A stretch of DNA of 64,000 nucleotides from Sphingomonadaceae bacterium (GTDB taxonomy: Bacteria; Pseudomonadota; Alphaproteobacteria; Sphingomonadales; Sphingomonadaceae). The notes under the pieces are model-generated. The model was not told the origin of the DNA and did not search any database. It worked only from the letters and a program-made list of their open reading frames with translations. The stretch covers positions 62,001 to 126,000 of the forward strand of contig JAFAZF010000051.1 of NCBI GenBank assembly GCA_019239915.1, in the 5' to 3' direction. Numbering within the stretch: the stretch's first letter is position 1; the number at the start of each line of letters is the position of its first letter. A program made the position numbers and the translations under genes. Positions 1-8,282 of this stretch are shown here, piece after piece.

Positions 1-1
1 C

Positions 2-1048
2 GTTCGCCGCTCCGATGGCGAGATCTACTGCCAGCCCTGTGTCTCCCCGGTGTGGGACTCGGCGCTCGCCGCGCACGCGATGCTCGAGGCCGGCGACGAG
101 GAATCCGAAGCCGCGGCGGTACGTGCGCTCGATTGGCTGAAGCCGCGCCAAGAGCTGGATGTTAAGGGCGACTGGGCCGACGCGCGCCCTGACGTGCGGC
201 CCGGCGGGTGGGCGTTCCAGTATAACAACGCGCATTATCCCGATCTCGACGACACTGCGGTGGTGGTGATGGCGCTCGATCGCGCTGCGCGCGGCAACCC
301 CGACGACGAGACCGCGAGGCGGATCGCGCGCGGCCGCGAGTGGATCGAGGGTCTGCAGAGCAAGGGCGGCGGCTTCGCGGCGTTCGATGCCGACAACACC
401 TTTTACTATCTCAACGACATTCCCTTCGCCGATCATGGCGCGCTCCTCGATCCGCCGACGGTCGACGTCGCCGCACGCTGTGTGTCGATGCTCGCGCAGT
501 TGGGCGAGCCGCTCGACAGCCCGCGCATGAAGGACGCGCTCGCCTATCTCGAACGCGAGCAGGAGGCCGAGGGCAGCTGGTGGGGGCGCTGGGGCGTCAA
601 CTACATCTACGGCACCTGGTCGGCTTTGTGCGCGCTCAACGCCGCCGGCGTCGATCCACAGCACCGCATGATGCGCAAGGCCGTCGACTGGCTGGTCGCC
701 ATCCAGAACGAGGACGGCGGCTGGGGCGAGGGTTGCGAGAGCTATGCGCTCGATCGCCAACGTCACGAGAAGCTGATGTCGGTCGCCTCGCAGACGGCCT
801 GGGCGCTGCTCGGGCTGATGGCGGCGGGCGAGGTCGATCATCCCGCCGTCACGCGCGGCATCGCCTGGCTGCAGCAGCACCAGGGCGAGGACGGCCTCTG
901 GGGGCAGGAACATTATACCGGCGGCGGTTTCCCCCGCGTCTTCTACCTGCGCTATCACGGCTATCCGAAATATTTCCCGCTCTGGGCGCTCGCCCGCTAT
1001 CGCAACCTCAAGCGATCGAACCTGCGCCGCGTTGCGCACGGCATGTGA
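2..1048 (+). CDS. shc: Squalene-hopene cyclase, 3' part (gene starts before window)
   Basis: Cyclises squalene to hopene, the first committed step of hopanoid synthesis, at the inner membrane. The visible 348 residues are the C-terminal half of a roughly 640-residue enzyme. The DxDD-type catalytic acid motif (Asp-Leu-Asp-Asp, bases 242-253) is present, preceded by GGWAFQY and followed by several QW-type repeats such as QNEDGGWGEGCESY. The N-terminal half lies outside the window. The stop overlaps the GTG of the next gene, so shc and hpnG are translationally coupled. Family assignment is certain; only the 5' end is unseen. Confidence 0.97.
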   Translation, partial: VRRSDGEIYCQPCVSPVWDSALAAHAMLEAGDEESEAAAVRALDWLKPRQELDVKGDWADARPDVRPGGWAFQYNNAHYPDLDDTAVVVMALDRAARGNPDDETARRIARGREWIEGLQSKGGGFAAFDADNTFYYLNDIPFADHGALLDPPTVDVAARCVSMLAQLGEPLDSPRMKDALAYLEREQEAEGSWWGRWGVNYIYGTWSALCALNAAGVDPQHRMMRKAVDWLVAIQNEDGGWGEGCESYALDRQRHEKLMSVASQTAWALLGLMAAGEVDHPAVTRGIAWLQQHQGEDGLWGQEHYTGGGFPRVFYLRYHGYPKYFPLWALARYRNLKRSNLRRVAHGM

Positions 1049-1716
1049 GCGGGGTGAACGGCCACGTCGTCGTCGCGACCGGGTTCAACCGCGAGGTCGC
1101 CACGATCGCGCGGCCCGGCGTGGTCGCCATCGCCGGCGGCGGCGCGCCGGACCGGTTGCGCGCGGCGCTCGAGCGCGCGGCGGCGGGCGCCCGCGGTATC
1201 CTGAGCTACGGCCTCACCGGCGCGCTAGCCGACGGGCTTGAGATCGGCGACTGGATCGTCGCGGATCGTCTCGCCGGCGCGCTCGATACCGCGACCGATC
1301 CGCGTTGGCGCGACGCGCTCGCGGCAGCGCTGCCCGGCGCGCGCATCGGCGGCTTCTTCGCCGATGGCCGCATGATCGACACGGTGGCGGAGAAGCGACG
1401 CCTCGGCGTCGATCATGATGCGTTGGCGGTCGACATGGAGAGCCATGTCGCCGCCGAGGTCGCGGCCCAGCGCGGGCTGCCGTTCGCGATCGCGCGGATC
1501 GTCTCCGACCGTGTCGATCACCTGCTGCCGCACGCGATCACGGTGAGTATGCGGGCCGACGGCGGTGTCGATGCCGCCGCGATGGCGAAATCATTGGCGC
1601 GGAATCCGGGTCAGGTGGCCGACGTCGCGCGGACGATGGCGCTGTTCGGCAAGGGCTTCCGCCTGCTTGGAAAGGGAGCGCGGCGGCTCGGGCCGCGCCT
1701 GCAGTTTCCGCACTAG
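1045..1716 (+). CDS. hpnG: Hopanoid-associated phosphorylase/nucleosidase HpnG
   Basis: Known role of the family: removes adenine from adenosylhopane to give ribosylhopane during C35 hopanoid synthesis. The 223-residue product has the nucleoside-phosphorylase fold signatures: an early Gly-rich strand (AIAGGG), the ILSYGLTGAL segment, and the acidic DMESHVAAEVA motif that contacts ribose in this superfamily. Start chosen as GTG 1045 because it overlaps the shc stop (GTGA); GTG 1054 is an alternative. It follows shc in an operon and ends convergently with hpnH, which supplies its substrate. Confidence 0.9.
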   Translation: MSGVNGHVVVATGFNREVATIARPGVVAIAGGGAPDRLRAALERAAAGARGILSYGLTGALADGLEIGDWIVADRLAGALDTATDPRWRDALAAALPGARIGGFFADGRMIDTVAEKRRLGVDHDALAVDMESHVAAEVAAQRGLPFAIARIVSDRVDHLLPHAITVSMRADGGVDAAAMAKSLARNPGQVADVARTMALFGKGFRLLGKGARRLGPRLQFPH

Positions 1717-1748
1717 GGCTGCATTCGATCGGGCGTGAACCGCTCCAT

Positions 1749-1864
1749 CCGTTCGGGCTGAGCGGAGTCAAGCAAATGCGCGGCTGCCCTTCGACCGGCC
1801 CGAAGAGCCAGCCTGTCCTGAGCGCCCGCCGCGGCAGGCAGTTTAAGGCCTCCGCACGAACGGG
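1749..1864. repeat. Paired palindromic repeat, family A
   Basis: Starts with CCGTTCGGGCTGAGC and ends with the inverted CGAACGGG, with a middle TGTCCTGAGC arm. It fills the convergent hpnG-hpnH gap. Related copies lie near 6.7, 19.3, 20.4, 29.4, 49.8 and 58.0 kb. Confidence 0.7.
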
Positions 1865-1889
1865 TTGGGTGACAGTTAGCGCCGGCCGC

Positions 1890-3041
1890 TCATGCCTCGG
1901 CGTTCTCAGCTGCCTTGCCCGCGGTTTTCTCGGCGGCGATGCGCTGCATCGTCGTCTCGACATGCTTCGAGAAGACCTGCTTCGCCGGGCGCTGGTTCGA
2001 GATGTCGATGTCCTTCGCCATTGGGCCGCTGGTGCGCACGCCTTTGAGGAAGGTTGCGGCCGAGCGGATCGGGTGGCGGAAGCTGTCCTTCACCGCGGTC
2101 GCCTCGAAGCCGCAATGGACCATGCAGTCGGCGCATTTCTCGTAATTGCCGACGCCGTACTGGTCCCACTCGGTCGTCTCCATCAGCTCCTTGAAGCTGG
2201 AGACATAGCCTTCGCCGACGAGGTAGCAGGGCTTCTGCCAGCCGAACACGGTGCGCGTCGGGTTGCCCCACGGCGTGCACTCATAGGCCTGGTTGCCGGC
2301 GAGGAAGTCGAGAAAGTTGAAGCTCTGCGTGAACGGCCACGCCTTGCCGCCCTTGCCGCGTGCAAGGATGCCGCGGAACAGCTCCTTGGTTCTGGTGCGG
2401 TTGAGGAAATGCTCCTGATCGGGTGCGCGCTCATAGGCATAGCCGGGCGAGACGGTGATGCCATCGAGGCCCAGCGCGGTGACCTCGTCGAAAAACTTCG
2501 CGACGCGCTCGGGATCGGCGTCGTTGAACAGCGTGCAGTTGATCGCGACGCGGAAGCCCTTGGACTTGGCGAGGCGGATCGCGTCGGTCGCAGTCTCGAA
2601 CACGCCTTCGAGGCTGACCGACTGGTCGTGCATCGCCTTGTCGCCGTCGAGATGGATCGACCAGTTGAAGCCGGGATGCGGCTCGTAGTCGTCGATCTTC
2701 TTCCGCAAGAGCAGCGCGTTCGTGCAGAGGATCACGAACTTGCCCTTGTCGAGATAGCCTTTGACGATCCTGGGCATCTCCTTGTGCAGCAACGGCTCGC
2801 CGCCCGCGATCGAGACGACGGGCGCGCCGCACTCGTCGATCGCGTCCATGCACTGCTCGTAGGAGAGGCGCTGGTTGAGGATCGGATCGGGATAGTCGAT
2901 CTTGCCGCAGCCCTTGCAGGCGAGGTTGCAGCGGAACAAGGGCTCCAGCATCAGCACGAGCGGATAGCGCTTGGTGCCGGTCAGCTCCTTGCGCGCGATG
3001 TAGCCGCCGATGCGCGCGGCCTGTGACAACGGGATGCCCAT
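1890..3041 (-). CDS. hpnH: Adenosyl-hopene transferase HpnH (radical SAM)
   Basis: Adds the 5'-deoxyadenosyl group to hopene/diploptene, making adenosylhopane, the precursor of extended hopanoids. The 383-residue protein carries the radical-SAM cluster motif CNLACKGC (Cys38, Cys42, Cys45) after a family-typical N-terminus, the SIAGGEPLL glycine motif, and a C-terminal SPASM-like cysteine region (CADCMVHCGFE). The ATG follows the ispH stop after one base, so it is co-transcribed and probably coupled with ispH. The C-terminus is Lys/Ala/Glu-rich. HpnH belongs with shc/hpnG functionally, although transcription is convergent. Confidence 0.96.
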   Translation of the reverse strand: MGIPLSQAARIGGYIARKELTGTKRYPLVLMLEPLFRCNLACKGCGKIDYPDPILNQRLSYEQCMDAIDECGAPVVSIAGGEPLLHKEMPRIVKGYLDKGKFVILCTNALLLRKKIDDYEPHPGFNWSIHLDGDKAMHDQSVSLEGVFETATDAIRLAKSKGFRVAINCTLFNDADPERVAKFFDEVTALGLDGITVSPGYAYERAPDQEHFLNRTRTKELFRGILARGKGGKAWPFTQSFNFLDFLAGNQAYECTPWGNPTRTVFGWQKPCYLVGEGYVSSFKELMETTEWDQYGVGNYEKCADCMVHCGFEATAVKDSFRHPIRSAATFLKGVRTSGPMAKDIDISNQRPAKQVFSKHVETTMQRIAAEKTAGKAAENAEA

Positions 3042-3042
3042 G

Positions 3043-4008
3043 TCAGGCCGCCTGCTTCGGATCGGCGGCGGGGCGGGGCGAAAGGCGCTTAAGCGCCGGG
3101 GGAAGACGGAACTCCATGGTCTCCTCGATACCGTCCAACGTCTCCACAGTCACGTCCACAAATTGCCGGATCGCCCGGATGACATCCTGCACCAGTTCCT
3201 CGGGCGCCGACGCCCCTGCGGTGATGCCGACGGTGACGATGCCGTCGAACCAGGCGCGATCGATGTCGTTGCCGTCGCCGACGAGATAGCTCGGGCGGCC
3301 CATCTCCTCGCCGATCTCGCGCAGGCGGCTCGAATTGGAGCTGTTCGGCGAGCCGACGACCAGCAGCAGGTCGGCCTGCGCGCACAGCGCGCGCACCGCG
3401 CTCTGGCGGTTCTGTGTCGCGTAGCAGATGTCCGACGTGCTCGGGCCGATCACGTCAGCGAACCGCGCTTCCAGCGCCGCGATCACCTCCTTGGTGTCGT
3501 CGACCGAGAGCGTGGTCTGCGTGATGTAGGCGAGCGGCGTGTCGAGCGGCAGTGCCAGCGTCGCGACCTCCGCCGCAGAGCCGACCAGATGCACCGGCCC
3601 GTCGATCTGCCCGAGCGTACCCTCGACCTCGGGGTGGCCGGCGTGGCCGATCAGGATCAGCGTACGCCCCGAGCCCACATAGCGGCGGCCCTGCGCATGG
3701 ACCTTGGAAACGAGCGGGCAGGTCGCGTCGATCACCGGCAGCCCGCGACGCGCGGCATTCGCCTGCACTTCGCGCGAGACGCCATGTGCGGAAAACACCG
3801 TTACCGCGCCGTCGGGCACTTCGTCGAGTTCCTCCACGAAGATCGCGCCGCGCGCCTTGAGACCATCCACGACATGACGGTTGTGGACGATCTCGTGACG
3901 GACGTAGACCGGAGCGCCGGCGCGATCCAAGGCACCGTCGACGATCTGGATCGCACGGATTACGCCCGCGCAGAATCCGCGCGGCTGGGCAAGCAACACT
4001 CTTACCAT
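3043..4008 (-). CDS. ispH: 4-hydroxy-3-methylbut-2-enyl diphosphate reductase IspH
   Basis: Last enzyme of the MEP pathway: reduces HMBPP to IPP and DMAPP with a [4Fe-4S] cluster, in the cytosol. The 321-residue product has the three cluster cysteines Cys13 (GFCAGV), Cys97 (DATCPLV) and Cys195 ([11 protein letters not shown]), the substrate histidines His42 and His125, and Glu127. The length is standard for the family. It heads an ispH-hpnH operon, which ties isoprenoid supply to hopanoid elongation, and is divergent from hpnM across about 170 bp that should hold both promoters. Confidence 0.97.
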   Translation of the reverse strand: MVRVLLAQPRGFCAGVIRAIQIVDGALDRAGAPVYVRHEIVHNRHVVDGLKARGAIFVEELDEVPDGAVTVFSAHGVSREVQANAARRGLPVIDATCPLVSKVHAQGRRYVGSGRTLILIGHAGHPEVEGTLGQIDGPVHLVGSAAEVATLALPLDTPLAYITQTTLSVDDTKEVIAALEARFADVIGPSTSDICYATQNRQSAVRALCAQADLLLVVGSPNSSNSSRLREIGEEMGRPSYLVGDGNDIDRAWFDGIVTVGITAGASAPEELVQDVIRAIRQFVDVTVETLDGIEETMEFRLPPALKRLSPRPAADPKQAA

Positions 4009-4181
4009 GAAAGCCCCTTTTGTTGCCGCCTATCTAGGTGTCACCGAGCATCCATGAAAGTGAAAGACGGTCCATCATTGTCGGGCGGCGCGGAACGCAT
4101 GCTGAACGGGGCTGTTTTTCGCCGTTCAGCTGCGATTATGGCACGCGGGTGCAGCAGCGGCGCAACAAAAGAGGTTAGGTG

Positions 4182-4763
4182 ATGAAGCATTTCGGACAGG
4201 CGGCATTCGCGTTGCTGATCGCGCTGGCGCCCGCCACCGCGCGCGCCGAGGGTGACGCTGCCGCGCGCATCCGCAGCTATGACGATGCCGTGATCGGCGT
4301 GATGAAGGCAGGCGGCGGCCTGCCGAAACGCGCCGAGGCGTTCGAGCCGATCGTCCGCCAATATTACGACATGCCGGCGGTGGCGGGGCTGGTCGTCGGG
4401 CCGGGCTGGTCAACGATGTCGGCGGCCGACAAGGCTTCGGTGATCAAGGCGCTGACGCGGCATTCCGCGGTCAGCCTCGCACGCAACTTCGACAAATATG
4501 GCGGCGAGCGTTTCAGCGTCTCGCCGAACGTCGTCAATCGCGGCGAGACCCAGCTGGTCAGCGTCACCATCGCCTCGAACAGTTCGAGCGACACGATCGT
4601 CTACCGCATGCGCAAGACGGGTGGCGAGTGGAAGATCATCGATGCGGTCGCCGGCGGTGTCAGCCAGCTCGCGCTGCAGCGTGCCGATCTCGCGACGACA
4701 ATCAGCAGCGGCGGCGCGGCCGGCCTCACCAGCAAGCTCGCCAAGCTCGACGCGGTGAAGTGA
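4182..4763 (+). CDS. hpnM: MlaC/Ttg2D-like periplasmic protein, HpnM family
   Basis: 193-residue exported protein: Sec signal peptide with cleavage after ATARA (about residue 22), then an MlaC/Tol-Ttg2 fold (RQYYDMPAVAGLVVGPGW, LTRHSAVSLARNFDKYGGERF, the WKIIDAV strand). MlaC proteins ferry lipids across the periplasm, and HpnM is the hopanoid-linked branch. HpnM is preferred because of the neighbouring shc/hpn genes; a generic MlaC cannot be ruled out. Start: ATG 4182 with GAGG at 4171-4174; the GTG at 4179 is less well spaced. Confidence 0.85.
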   Translation: MKHFGQAAFALLIALAPATARAEGDAAARIRSYDDAVIGVMKAGGGLPKRAEAFEPIVRQYYDMPAVAGLVVGPGWSTMSAADKASVIKALTRHSAVSLARNFDKYGGERFSVSPNVVNRGETQLVSVTIASNSSSDTIVYRMRKTGGEWKIIDAVAGGVSQLALQRADLATTISSGGAAGLTSKLAKLDAVK

Positions 4764-4784
4764 GCGTCGTTCGTACGTAAACTG

Positions 4785-4864
4785 CCGTGCTCCGGCGCTG
4801 GCCGGAGCTCTGATGGCAAGCGGATCCTCGACTTCCAACGCCCCGGGCTGCGCCGGAACACCGC
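4785..4864. repeat. Paired palindromic repeat, family B
   Basis: Begins GTGCTCCGGCGCTGGCCGGAG and ends with the inverted CGCCGGAACAC. It sits in the convergent gap between hpnM and the DUF2141 gene. A second copy (16393-16490) has been taken into the puuD reading frame. Confidence 0.65.
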
Positions 4865-4868
4865 AAGG

Positions 4869-5345
4869 TCAGAAGAACTTGCTCGTCAGGTGCAGCGTGA
4901 GGTGTTGTGACGCGATGCCGTGGTCGAACGCCGCCACCGCGAACTTGGGCGGACCCATGTGCAGCGGCGCATCATTCGAGAAGCCGACAGGCTCGGTCGG
5001 GATGCCGAGGAAGTTGCGATCGACCTTGCCGTTGCCGTTGCGATCGTGGAACGCCTGGATGGCATAGCGTCCGGGCGGCACGCTGGGCAAGGTAAGCGTC
5101 ACGCTGCCGATATGCGCGGGCGCGGCGGCGCTCAGGTTGCAATCTCTGAGGAACTGCCGCTCGGTGCAGATATCGATGCGGATCACGCCTTCCGCCGAGC
5201 GGACGTTCGCGACCTCGATCTCAACCGGCGCTCCCGCCGACGCGGTCGCGGCGACCGACGTCGTCGCGGCGAGCAGGGGCGGGACAAGCAGGAGGAGCGG
5301 GCGCACCGCGCGCGCGGCGCGGCCACCGGGGGATACGCATACCAT
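4869..5345 (-). CDS. Exported DUF2141 protein
   Basis: 158 residues with an N-terminal hydrophobic signal segment (LLLLVPPLLAATTSVAATASA) and a DUF2141 beta-sandwich: VEIEVANVRSAEGVIRIDIC, then the hallmark PPGRYAIQAFHDRNGNGKVDRNFLGIPTEPVGFSND. The family is exported and its biochemical role is unknown; the DxNxNGKxD segment resembles a calcium-binding loop. A paralogue is encoded at 34272-34796. ATG 5345 is used; an internal start just before the hydrophobic stretch would also give a secreted protein. Confidence 0.85.
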   Translation of the reverse strand: MVCVSPGGRAARAVRPLLLLVPPLLAATTSVAATASAGAPVEIEVANVRSAEGVIRIDICTERQFLRDCNLSAAAPAHIGSVTLTLPSVPPGRYAIQAFHDRNGNGKVDRNFLGIPTEPVGFSNDAPLHMGPPKFAVAAFDHGIASQHLTLHLTSKFF

Positions 5346-5397
5346 TGGCCGCGAATATTCCCCGAGCGACCACGTTTGTCAAAATTGCAACCGCGGC

Positions 5398-5541
5398 TCA
5401 GGCGTGATGGCGGCCCGGCGCGGGCGATTCGGCGAGGTCGTCGGCGGGGATGTCGCCCCGGTCGCGCCGGTTCCACAGCGCGAGGAACACGCCGGCCATG
5501 ACCAGCATGACGATGGTGACGAGCAGCGAGGTGAAATCCAT
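5398..5541 (-). CDS. Small single-pass membrane protein, 47 aa
   Basis: 47-residue protein starting MDFTSLLVTIVMLVMAGVF: one predicted transmembrane helix (residues 4-22), then a basic stop-transfer stretch (WNRRDRG) and an acidic/His tail, giving an N-out/C-in topology by the positive-inside rule. GAAGAAGG lies 5-12 bases upstream of the ATG and supports this start over more distal ones. No family recognised. It could be a transporter accessory peptide or a stress membrane peptide; it lies downstream of, and on the same strand as, the potF-like gene. Confidence 0.6.
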   Translation of the reverse strand: MDFTSLLVTIVMLVMAGVFLALWNRRDRGDIPADDLAESPAPGRHHA

Positions 5542-5628
5542 AACGGGCCCTTCTTCGTTCGAGCCCCCGCTCGCCGCCGATGGTCGTCGATGACCTGTTA
5601 ACAAGCGGTAAGCGCCACGTTTTTCCGG

Positions 5629-6702
5629 TCAGGCGGCGCGAACGCGCGTGATGATCTCCTCATATTGGCGGCTGAGCGCCTCGCCGTTGTAGGTCGCGTA
5701 CTCGCACTTCGCGAGGATCGCCTGCGGCGGGAAGATCACGGGATTGTCCTTGTAGTCCGGTCCCATCAGCGCCTTGGCGGCGGCGTTCGGCGTGGGATAG
5801 CGGATGGTCTCGGTGACTTCCCGGTCGGTCTGCGCATCGAGCATGAAGTTGATGAATTCATGCGCGAGACCGGGGTTCGGCGCGCCCTTCGGGATGCACA
5901 GGCAGTCCGACGAGATCTGGCTGCCCTGCCTGGGCACGACGAAATCCAGGTCCTTGTCCTCGCGCATCACCTGCGCGATGTCGCCATTATATTCGATGAC
6001 GATGTCGATATCGCCGGCGAGCAGCAGGTCCTGGCCGTTGTCGTCATGGAAGACCGCGACGTTCGGCTTCTGCCGGATCAGCATGCCCTCCACCTTCTTG
6101 AGCGCGGCCGGGTCGCCGGTGTTCATCGGCAGGCCGAGATATTTGAGCGCCAGGCGGGTAAGGTCGCCGGCTTCGGAAAGCAGCCCGATGCGCCCCTTGT
6201 ACTGGGCTGAATCGAACACCCACTTCCAATCGTCGGGCATGCCCTGGATCTTCGACTTGCGGTAACCGATGCCGAGCACCAGCCACGTATAGGGCACGCT
6301 CATCTTGCGGCCGGGATCGAAGGGCGGGTTCAGGAAGCTCGGATCGATGTTCTTGATGTTGGGCAGCTTGGCGTGATCGAGCGGCTCGAGCATGTTCGCC
6401 ACCGTCATGCGCTGCACGAAGTCGTTCGTGGGGACGATGACGTCATAGCCCTGGTTGCCGCCGCGCAGCTTGGCGAACAGCTCGTCGTTGGTCGAGAACA
6501 GGCTCATGTCGACCTCGACGCCGGTCTTCGCCTTGAAGTCCTTGAGCGTCGTTTTCCCGATGTAGGTGTCCCAGTTGTAGAAGTTGATCTTCTTGCCGGG
6601 CGGTCTCTTGTGGCAACCGTTGAGGCCGAGGAAGCTCACCCCGACCGCAGCGGCGCCAAGACCCGCGAGAAAGCCGCGGCGGCTTGTTGCGTTCAACTCC
6701 AT
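5629..6702 (-). CDS. potF: Putrescine/spermidine-binding lipoprotein (PotF/PotD family)
   Basis: Substrate-binding component of a polyamine ABC importer. The 357-residue protein begins with a twin-arginine-like signal (SRRGFLAGLG, Arg8-Arg9) ending in a lipobox LNGC (Cys30), so it is probably a Tat-exported lipoprotein. The mature part starts INFYNWDTYIGKTTLKDFKAKTGVEVD, which is classic PotD/PotF. Aromatic and acidic pocket residues (WDTYIG, a later EYNGDIAQVM) fit polyamine binding. Start ATG 6702: upstream in-frame codons lie in a palindromic repeat. The cognate permease/ATPase genes are 10 kb away (17.3-20.3 kb). Confidence 0.93.
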   Translation of the reverse strand: MELNATSRRGFLAGLGAAAVGVSFLGLNGCHKRPPGKKINFYNWDTYIGKTTLKDFKAKTGVEVDMSLFSTNDELFAKLRGGNQGYDVIVPTNDFVQRMTVANMLEPLDHAKLPNIKNIDPSFLNPPFDPGRKMSVPYTWLVLGIGYRKSKIQGMPDDWKWVFDSAQYKGRIGLLSEAGDLTRLALKYLGLPMNTGDPAALKKVEGMLIRQKPNVAVFHDDNGQDLLLAGDIDIVIEYNGDIAQVMREDKDLDFVVPRQGSQISSDCLCIPKGAPNPGLAHEFINFMLDAQTDREVTETIRYPTPNAAAKALMGPDYKDNPVIFPPQAILAKCEYATYNGEALSRQYEEIITRVRAA

Positions 6703-6710
6703 CAGAACCC

Positions 6711-6797
6711 CCGTTCGTCCCGAGCGAAGTCGAGGGATGTGGCCCACGCGATCCCGTCCGCGATGCGTGCCTCGACTGCGCTCGGCACGAACGGGGT
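6711..6797. repeat. Paired palindromic repeat, family A
   Basis: Left arm CCGTTCGTCCCGAGCGAAGT and right arm CTCGGCACGAACGG face each other in the divergent potF/puuB spacer, immediately upstream of the potF start. Any potF promoter must lie in or beyond this element. Confidence 0.75.
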
Positions 6798-6867
6798 AGG
6801 GAACAGGGGAACGACAACCTCGCCAATCTGAGATCGCAGGCTATGCTGAACCGCGAACGGCGGTCAA

Positions 6868-8184
6868 ATGAACGGCGATGCCATGAGCGAGAATAGCGGC
6901 GGCTATCCGCCGAGCTGGTACGCTGCGACGCGCCTGGCCGGGCCGTCCGTCGCGCGGCTCGAAGGCGATCGCGACGCCGAGATCTGCATCGTTGGCGGTG
7001 GCTATACCGGGCTTTCGGCCGCGCTCCATCTCGCCCGCGCGAGCCGCAGCGTCGTGCTGGTCGAAGCCGAGCGGCTCGGCTGGGGGGCGTCGGGTCGCAA
7101 CGGCGGTCAGATCCACGTCGGCATGCGTCGCGAGCAGGAATGGCTGGAGCAGGCGCTCGGCGAGGTGGAGGCGCGCGCCTTCTGGCGGATCGCGCTCGAT
7201 GCGCGCGTGCATCTCGACTGGCTGATCGGGCATTATCGCATCGCCTGTGATCTCACGCCGGGCTATCTCCACGCCGATCACCGCCGCCGCTTCACCGCTG
7301 ACACCCGCGCGCACGTCGATCATCTCCGCGATCGCTATGGCTACGAGCATGTCCGCTTCGTCGATCGCGACGAGGTTCGCCATCTGGTCGGCTCGGATGC
7401 CTATCATGGCGGTATGGTCGACGCGCGAGGAGGGCATCTCCACGCGCTCAATTTCGCGCTGGGCATCGCCGCGGCCGCCGCGACGGAGGGCGCGCTGCTG
7501 TTCGATCGCACGCCGGCCACCGCGATCGTGCGTCATGGGGCGCGCTGGCGGGTGACGACGCCGCACGGCTCGATCACCGCCGATCGCGTGCTCGTCGCGT
7601 GCAACGGCTATTCGCGCGGGCTGGTGCCGGCGGTCGAACGGCACGTCATGCCGATCAACAACTATATCGCCGTCACCGGGCCGCTCGGCGAAAGCGGGGT
7701 ACAGGCCCTGATCCGGGAGGGTCACGCCGTCTCGGACTCTCGCTTCGTCGTCTATTATTTCCGGATCACGCGCGATCACCGGCTGCTGTTCGGCGGCGGC
7801 GAGAACTACAGCTGGACCTTCCCCAGCGATATCGCCGGCTTCGTCCGCCCGCACATGCTACGCATCTTCCCGCAGTTGAAGAGAACGCGGATCGAACATG
7901 CCTGGGGCGGCACGCTGGCGATCACGCCCAACCGCATGCCCTTCGTGCGCGAGATCGAACCCGGGCTCACCGCCATAGCTGGCTTTTCGGGGCTCGGCGT
8001 CGTGCTCGCACCCTATCTGGGCAAACTGGCGGCGCAGGCGCTCGGCGGCGAGGCGGGCATGCTGGCCGACGACTTCCGGCGGCTCGCCAGGCTCGACATA
8101 CCGCGCTTTCCGGGCGGGCGGCTGATGCGCTGGCCGACGCTCGTCGCGGCGATGTCGGCGCTCTCATTTCGGGACGCCTTCTAA
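6868..8184 (+). CDS. puuB: Gamma-glutamylputrescine oxidase-like FAD enzyme
   Basis: 438-residue DAO-family flavoenzyme. Rossmann FAD motif near residue 42 (CIVGGGYTGLSAALHLA), then the WGASGRNGGQIHVG motif diagnostic of the PuuB/OrdL group, and a C-terminal FAD loop IAGFSGLGVVLAPYLGKL. It is expected to oxidise gamma-glutamylputrescine to the aldehyde, releasing ammonia and H2O2. Flanking potF, puuA, puuC and puuD homologues support that substrate. The start is ATG 6868 or ATG 6883; neither has a strong Shine-Dalgarno. Transcribed divergently from potF. Confidence 0.88.
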   Translation: MNGDAMSENSGGYPPSWYAATRLAGPSVARLEGDRDAEICIVGGGYTGLSAALHLARASRSVVLVEAERLGWGASGRNGGQIHVGMRREQEWLEQALGEVEARAFWRIALDARVHLDWLIGHYRIACDLTPGYLHADHRRRFTADTRAHVDHLRDRYGYEHVRFVDRDEVRHLVGSDAYHGGMVDARGGHLHALNFALGIAAAAATEGALLFDRTPATAIVRHGARWRVTTPHGSITADRVLVACNGYSRGLVPAVERHVMPINNYIAVTGPLGESGVQALIREGHAVSDSRFVVYYFRITRDHRLLFGGGENYSWTFPSDIAGFVRPHMLRIFPQLKRTRIEHAWGGTLAITPNRMPFVREIEPGLTAIAGFSGLGVVLAPYLGKLAAQALGGEAGMLADDFRRLARLDIPRFPGGRLMRWPTLVAAMSALSFRDAF

Positions 8185-8203
8185 GATTGACTCGCTCTTC
8201 GCC

Positions 8204-8215
8204 GCTGTGATCACA
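8204..8215. promoter_or_regulatory. Candidate operator GCTGTGATCACA upstream of the TonB receptor
   Basis: Contains the perfect 10-bp palindrome TGTGATCACA, about 70 bp before the receptor ATG. The same 12 bases occur at 23379-23390 at the start of the puuC operon. The binding protein is not identifiable from this window. Confidence 0.5.
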
Positions 8216-8282
8216 TGAACCCGGGCGCGCGAGACGCCGGCGTTTCGGGAGAGATCGTCTGCTCGGCCATCAGGGGGACGAT

